Origin: Humulus lupulus
Taxonomy: Eukaryota; Streptophyta; Magnoliopsida; Rosales; Cannabaceae
Length of the DNA stretch: 64,000 nucleotides
Reading direction: 5' to 3'
NCBI RefSeq assembly: GCF_963169125.1
Contig: NC_084802.1
Location: forward strand, 23,963,107-24,027,106
The notes below the pieces were generated by a model. It saw only the letters and a list, made by a program, of their open reading frames with translations. It was not told the origin of the DNA and did not search any database. Shown here piece by piece: positions 58,546 through 64,000 of the stretch (its first letter is position 1; each line of letters starts with the position of its first letter). Both the position numbers and the translations under genes were made by a program.

Positions 58546-60391
58546 TGTTGGGGTTTTATGCCCTAATTAAAATTCAAATTCTTTGTAATCTCATTTTATT
58601 ATCAATAAAAGAATAGAAATCATTTTTTGACTTGGTCAATCACTTTGCTCACATGTTTTATTTTCATGATTATTTGTTTAATATAAACTTCTATTAAATC
58701 CCGAGCATATAATTAATCTTATTTATAGTGACATAATCACAGTGGAATATAAATATGATTATATGTTCAAAATAAGTTAGTCCTAAGATTAGTCAGTGCA
58801 CAAGATTTATACTGACTTGCCAATCTACGATATGATCTACTTACACATTACAGTGTTATGTTCTTCCAGAACATTAGCAAAGTAGATAAGATCAGATGTA
58901 TTTGTTACATCGGACTGGACCAATATTGAGAGTTGATAAGATAAGTAAACATACCGTTATTATCTATTCTAGTCATATCATATAGTTGATCATATGTCAA
59001 TTCAATCTCAATTCTGAGTGGTTAGTATTCTAACTGATTGTATTATTTGAGTTCTTTGACTTGTTCGTTACCAGCTTACCCTACGGACTAGCCCATACTT
59101 ACATCTTGGGAACTCGGTAATATAATTGAGTAGGAGTGTTAATCATATATATGAACATCTATAGCTTCTGATGAAGAAGTAAAACGATGGTTTCCTTTTA
59201 GTTTAGCTCAAGGTGTTAAATGATAGAGATCTCATTTCAGTAATTAAATTAGTTACTGAAATATCATTTACAAGGAACTAAGTGTTTTAAGGATAAAATA
59301 CAATGAGGGGTAAGACGGTATTTTAGTCTTATCTCATTGTAGACCGTCTATAGAGGATTGATTGACAATTATGGTTGTAACAATGGATAATTAATAGTGT
59401 ATCTATATTTGTTGTAGAGCGTTCTATGAATTCAATATTGCAATTCTGAGTCTATAGTGTAGTCACGGGGAATTAATAAGTTAGTAAATTTATTTGTTAG
59501 ATTTCTGATAACTTATTGGAGCTTGATTTCATAGGCCCATGGTCCCCATTGTACCTTGGATAAAATCATCTAGATAGTCTCAATTAATTGATTTAATCAT
59601 CAATTAGAATTATCAAAGTTGACCATGTTAATTTTGGATAGTTTCACAGAGTTGTGTAATTTTGAGAAGAAAAGAGAAATTATGGCAGATTTATTAATTA
59701 AGATAAATTGATATCTAAATTAATAAATAAGTTTAAATCAAGGTTCAAATTATAAATAATTAATTTGATAAAAAAATTAAATAATATTTAATTAATTAAA
59801 TCAATAGAAAATAATACATGCCTTGATTTTAAGTCCAATGGGCTTATAATCAAATGAGAAATTTCACGGGCCTATAGCCCATGATAATTTCGACCTAGGG
59901 CTTCAAAATGGCTATTATTTTATTGATTTTTTAATTAAATTAAATGGCCTAATTGAGTCTATAAAATGAGTGCTTAGAGAGAAGTCAAAACATAAGTCAC
60001 AAGTCAGATTTTCTGATAATTTTAGATTCTCTCTAAACACAAGTCATTTTCTAAGTCTCTTTGTTATTTTCTCTTCTTCTCTCTATATCTATCTCATGTG
60101 TTGAGAATTGTCCACACTAGCCTAGGTTGTTCTAAGGATACATTGGAAGATTGTGAAGAAAATAAAAGATCGGTTTAGTTTCTTGATAATACTCTGCGAC
60201 AGAGAGGATACAAGAGTTAGAGAAACTGAAGGAATGACTCTTTAATTTCGTTGCGTATACTGTAAGTATTCTATTATTTGTTTCTCTTTGAATTCAATTT
60301 TAGAAACATGTTTTAGGTTATCTCGTATTAATTTGTTTAATATTAGATATACATGAAAATAAATAAAAATCATGTATAAGTTTTCCCAACA
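58546..60391 (+). mobile_element. 5' LTR of copia element C3
   Basis: TGTTGGGG to TTTCCCAACA, 1,846 bp, closely matching the C1 3' LTR (5323-7179). The TATA box TATAAAA is at 59960-59966. It is followed after two bases by a degenerate primer-binding site, so it is the 5' LTR of the element whose gag starts at 62778. The upstream five bases are ATATC; the partner 3' LTR lies outside the window. Confidence 0.85.
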
Positions 60392-60393
60392 AC

Positions 60394-60406
60394 TGGCCTT
60401 AAAGCC
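60394..60406 (+). promoter_or_regulatory. Degenerate primer-binding site of C3
   Basis: TGGCCTTAAAGCC matches TGGTATCAGAGCC at 9 of 13 positions and sits two bases after the LTR end. The degree of change suggests this copy cannot prime efficiently. Confidence 0.6.
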
Positions 60407-62777
60407 TTTGGTAATCCTTATTTTCATGCATGAACATGTTTAAAATTGGATTATTTGATATGTTTGAATAATTGGATGGTTTTCATATTTTTATGAAGCA
60501 TATTGATTTTATGTGAATTTTAGCAATTTTTAGGTTATTTTGTTGTGTTTTCTATGCTATTAATTTTTATATGTGCTTTATTTTATGTAAAACATGTTAA
60601 AAATTAATTAGAAAATAGTTTTGGGTTGAAAAATTGCTCAAAAAAAATTTTGGAATTTTTTTTTGCACCGGCTCCCATGCGCGCGCGCCACCAACAGCCC
60701 AGCCACGCGGGTGAACAATACTCAAAACGGGTACTGTTCATCCAGTTTTTTTTTTTTTTTTTAGAATTTAAAAAAAAATTAAAATTATTAAAATACATTA
60801 TTTATTATCAAAACCAAAAATATCCTTTTTTTTGTTTTATAATTTAATTATTTTAAAATAAAGATATTTTTGTTAGTTGAAATTTAAATAATTAGATATT
60901 TTCTACAAAGATTCAAATTCAAATTTAAAAATAGACTAACAACTTAATTTTAAATCTTTTAATATATGAAAATATTATAATTATGATATCAGATATTTTC
61001 ATTTAAATTCTTGATTTTTTTTATTAAATCTTTATTTGAAAATATAAATATCTTTTTATTCTATAGTTTTTAATATTTAAATTGTTTGAAATTTGAATAT
61101 TGTTAATTAGATATTTTTATAGATATTTGAATTTGTTTAACTATTTTGAGATATTTTAGGATTGTTATAACTATTTATATTTTATTTTTTTAAATTGTTA
61201 AAATTTAGCAAATAGTTGTAACAACACAAGATATTTTGGAAAATAGTTAAGATATTGATTTTAAAATTTAAAATTGGTTAAATTTTGAAAAATATCATTT
61301 TTTTTCAGCCAATTAATAAAATATTTTTTTTAATAAATAGGATTTAAATTAACGTTGGTTAATTGTTGACAAATCCTATTTAAATTAAATTAATATTTTT
61401 TTTCAAATTAACCTAAAACCAAGTTGATTGTTGTTAAATGAAATTTAAATTAACTATTGTTAATTGCTGATACATTTCATTTAAATTGACTTATTTTTTG
61501 TAAAAATTTAATTAATTTGAATTTTTTTTGATAAATTCTAGATAATTAATTGTGGTATTTTTATAAATGAAATAAATTATGGTATTTTTGCATAAATTCA
61601 TAGAATTGCTCATATAGTAACATGATTAGGTCCATCCAATTATAACATGTCTGTTTGCACTATATGTGATATTTTTACAATTGGGCTTAGATGCATATAG
61701 TGGCCCATATGTTTGTTAGATATATGGTATTTTGCCAAATAAAATATTCATAAAATGATAGGTTTCATTTGGGCCCATTAGAAAATATAAAGTTTAAATT
61801 CCTCTCTTGTGGGTGATTCCACTTGTGAAGGCTCATTTGCTTTGCATGACTATAATGAGCCTAATCTATTAATAACAATTAATAAAACGAATGTTTAAAT
61901 TCCTGTCTTTTGAACCTTGTATGGAAAATAGGGGGCCTTTGTAGTGGGAACGACATACTGGACCCAGCCCTTCTCCATACAAGCCCAATTGTTAAGGCCC
62001 ATTTACCTGAGTTGGACTTAATTGTATAGGTTCATTATATTAGTTAAACCTAAATATTGATTAGCAACAAATTAATTCTAAATTAATTGAATTTGTTTCA
62101 ATGTGACACTTTAGAATTAATAAGAAATTATAGGACTTTGGTTTTAAAAAATTTTAATCTGTTTAATTTTTTTTGGGAAAATCATAGTCATTAATTTTCT
62201 ACAAATAAATAATAAAAATACTATTTTTAATTTTATAATGAGCTTATTTTAAGAATTTTATTCGATCTCCGCCGTTGGTTTAATATAATCAATAGCTTAA
62301 TGGGGCCTCGAGACGCTTTGATTTGTCCCCCTATGGAAGGTGTTCATTAGTTATTTTGACAATGTTAGATTTCGAAAGATAGATAATTATAGGTCAAATT
62401 CTACTAGAATCGCCCCTACGATGACTACTAGGACTAAATCTATGATTATTGAAACCGTGGGTCTAGCTCATAAAATAAGAGATTTTGTTTTCTTATTTTG
62501 ATCGAATAGTAGATTGTTAATAGTGGTGTCCATTATTAAATGAGTTTACAACTCTATTTAACTAGTGATATTTTTTACTCTCGCCAACCGGGACAAGGAT
62601 ATCATATATTAGTTAAAAACCTAAAGAAATAAAGATATGATTGTTTTTGGTATTTTTTCTCATATCTTACATATTTTTGGTATATGTTGTGCTATTTCTT
62701 GAAATTTGTGTGAATAGAAGTTTTATTGAGCAAATGTGATTGATTTATATTTTATTGGTAATTTGTAGTTTTGAGTT
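60407..62777 (+). other. Leader of copia C3
   Basis: About 2.4 kb of AT-rich non-coding sequence between primer-binding site and gag. It contains a GC-rich patch at 60667-60712 (GCGCGCGCCACC), followed by TGAACA...TGTTCA inverted repeats (60711-60740), and a long poly-T (60747-60762). No ORF in it has a recognisable domain. Confidence 0.65.
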
Positions 62778-64000
62778 ATGGCTGTGTCTACTCCCATCCT
62801 TTCTCAACTTTCGATGGAGAAACTCACTGGACAAAACTTCCTTAATTGGAAGCAGAATATCAACATAAATTTGATTGGTGACAACTCTGAATTCGTCATG
62901 ATTGAGGAATCCCCAGAACGAGCACCGTGTCCGCACGTTAGTGATGGCACTGTCAATGCTCGTGATGGTATCGTAAATGCTTGGATAGCACCGTCTCTGC
63001 ACATTCGTGACGGCACCGTAAATTCTCGGATGGCACCGTGTCTGCACGTTCGTGCTCAACTCAACTATGGTCTGACACAGCTCATGAACGAGTTTTCAGA
63101 TTATTGAACCTGTCATGGGTGGACCTAGTAAAGGAGGTGAAAATAAGACTACTGATGTTGCTGCTGATCTCGCTAAGGTTGAAGCTCATCCAGCTTCGTC
63201 TTCAAAAGCTAGAAACAAGAGGAAATGTGGACAAAACAACAACCCCAAGCCTACAAAGGCTGCAAAGACGAGTGCACAACCCAGTGCACAAATGCCTAAG
63301 GGGAAGAACAAGAAAACAAGAAAGGTAAAGATAAGTGCTTTCACTGCAAAGAGAATGGGCATTGGAAACGAGATTGCCCTAAGTTTCTAGCAGCGAAAAA
63401 CAAAGGTAATGATTATAGTTCATTTATCTTGGAAACATGTGTTTTAGAGAATGATAAATCTGTTTGGATTATTGATTCTGGAACTACTAACCATGTTTGT
63501 AACTCTTTACAGCTTCTTGAATCGTGGGAGGAAGTGAGCGAAGGCGGCTTAAAGCTTAGAACTGGGAATGGAGCGTTCGTTGCGGTCCAAGCTAGAGGAA
63601 GAGCTCGTTTGAAGTTTGGAAATAAATTTTTAATTTTAAAAGATGTATTTTTTATTCCGGATTTTAGTAGAAATTTAATTTCAGTTTCCATGTTGCAATT
63701 AGAACGATTTGTTATGACCTTCACAAGTTTTAATATATCTATTTCTTTCAATGGATCACAATTGTGTATTGCATGTTTGGAAAACGGGCTTTATATTCTG
63801 CGACCTAACGAACCCCTCGCTCTTAATAATGATTTATTCAAAGTAGCTAAACCTAGGATCAATAAACGTTGAAAGACCGATAACAATAATATGACGTATT
63901 TATGGCACTTGAGACTAGGTCACATTGGCTATGATAGGATTCAAAGACTTACAAAGGACGGACCTTTGAGGGAACTCACCTTAGGTGAATTACTTGTCTG
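62778..64000 (+). pseudogene. Copia gag-protease (start of polyprotein) of C3, running off the window
   Basis: Gag begins MAVSTPILSQLSMEKLTG with NFLNWKQNIN. The central gag core is replaced by a repeat-encoded stretch (62922-63060) and the first frame stops at 63105. After frame changes come a Lys-rich region, a CCHC zinc knuckle (KCFHCKENGHWKRDCP, about 63334-63381) and protease with WIIDSGTTNHV (about 63465-63497), then FIPDFSRNLISVS and LWHLRLGH of the gag-pre-integrase domain (about 63903-63926). A stop at 63870 interrupts before the pre-integrase part. It continues beyond 64000. Same family as C1. The protease looks well preserved, but gag cannot be functional. Confidence 0.88.
62922..63060 (+). 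repeat. About 22-bp tandem repeats inside the C3 gag
   Basis: About six degenerate repeats around GTGATGGCACCGT and ATGCTCG, with longer-range copies of GCACCGTGTCTGC starting at 62922, 62988 and 63033. Local arms such as GCACG-TT-CGTGC (63044-63055) are palindromic. The repeats read through as DGTVNARDG-like codons. Confidence 0.8.

Noticed and set aside
58546..60391. Solo LTR without an internal region
   Set aside because: A degenerate primer-binding site follows at 60394-60406 and a gag of the same family begins at 62778, so it is better read as the 5' LTR of C3.

Overview
The window is plant nuclear DNA, almost certainly from a eudicot. It is AT-rich, packed with Ty1/copia and Ty3/gypsy LTR retrotransposons, contains a Cassandra-type TRIM carrying 5S rRNA sequence, and holds one ordinary host gene, a two-exon P/U-type cyclin very like Arabidopsis CYCP4;1. 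The species cannot be fixed from the sequence; a rosid is only a guess.

Layout. 1-1382: 3' end and 3' LTR of a plus-strand gypsy element. 1383-3412: two LTR fragments in opposite orientations. 3413-7179: 3' half of a copia element (C1) with a decayed pol and a full 3' LTR. 7279-17279: a minus-strand gypsy element (G1) whose gag was split by a coding-free LTR element (10385-17009, TSD TTTGA). A 1.9 kb solo LTR (10537-12460) later landed in the 5' LTR of that element, so this is a three-level nest. 17280-21067: another minus-strand gypsy (G3). 21068-32185: two related minus-strand chromovirus-like gypsy elements (G2 and E) sharing one 2.6 kb LTR. 32186-32828: the Cassandra TRIM. 32829-34045: a minus copia LTR fragment (C5). 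34059-39105: leader and LTR of a third gypsy copy (F), with a solo LTR (H, TSD ACAAG) inside its LTR. 39106-43061: plus copia (C4; LTR, PBS, leader, gag). 43681-45525: minus copia (C6). 45526-57365 is the gene-containing island: the cyclin at 51963-53383, a hAT-like element, a fold-back MITE and microsatellites. 57366-58545: a truncated CACTA transposon. 58546-64000: a second copia of the C1 family (C3), running off the right edge. Nearly all transposon genes carry stops or frameshifts; only the cyclin looks like a functional host gene.

The most unusual signal lies in the non-coding parts of the LTR elements. At least five LTR types carry an 80-240 bp island made of repeated short palindromes. 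The palindromic word differs between types (TAGAGCTGCAGCTCTA, GGCGATATATCGCC, AGTGGCCGCGGCCACT, GGGTCGCGACCC), while the architecture is kept and, in three related LTRs, the flanking sequence is shared. A related signal is an array of stem-loops at 40-bp spacing in the leader of element F (34668-34883), whose two arms change together from unit to unit while the AATA-type loop is kept. The LTR of the same element has a similar array (35667-35801). Together they suggest fast-changing but structure-constrained palindromes in the control regions of these retrotransposons.
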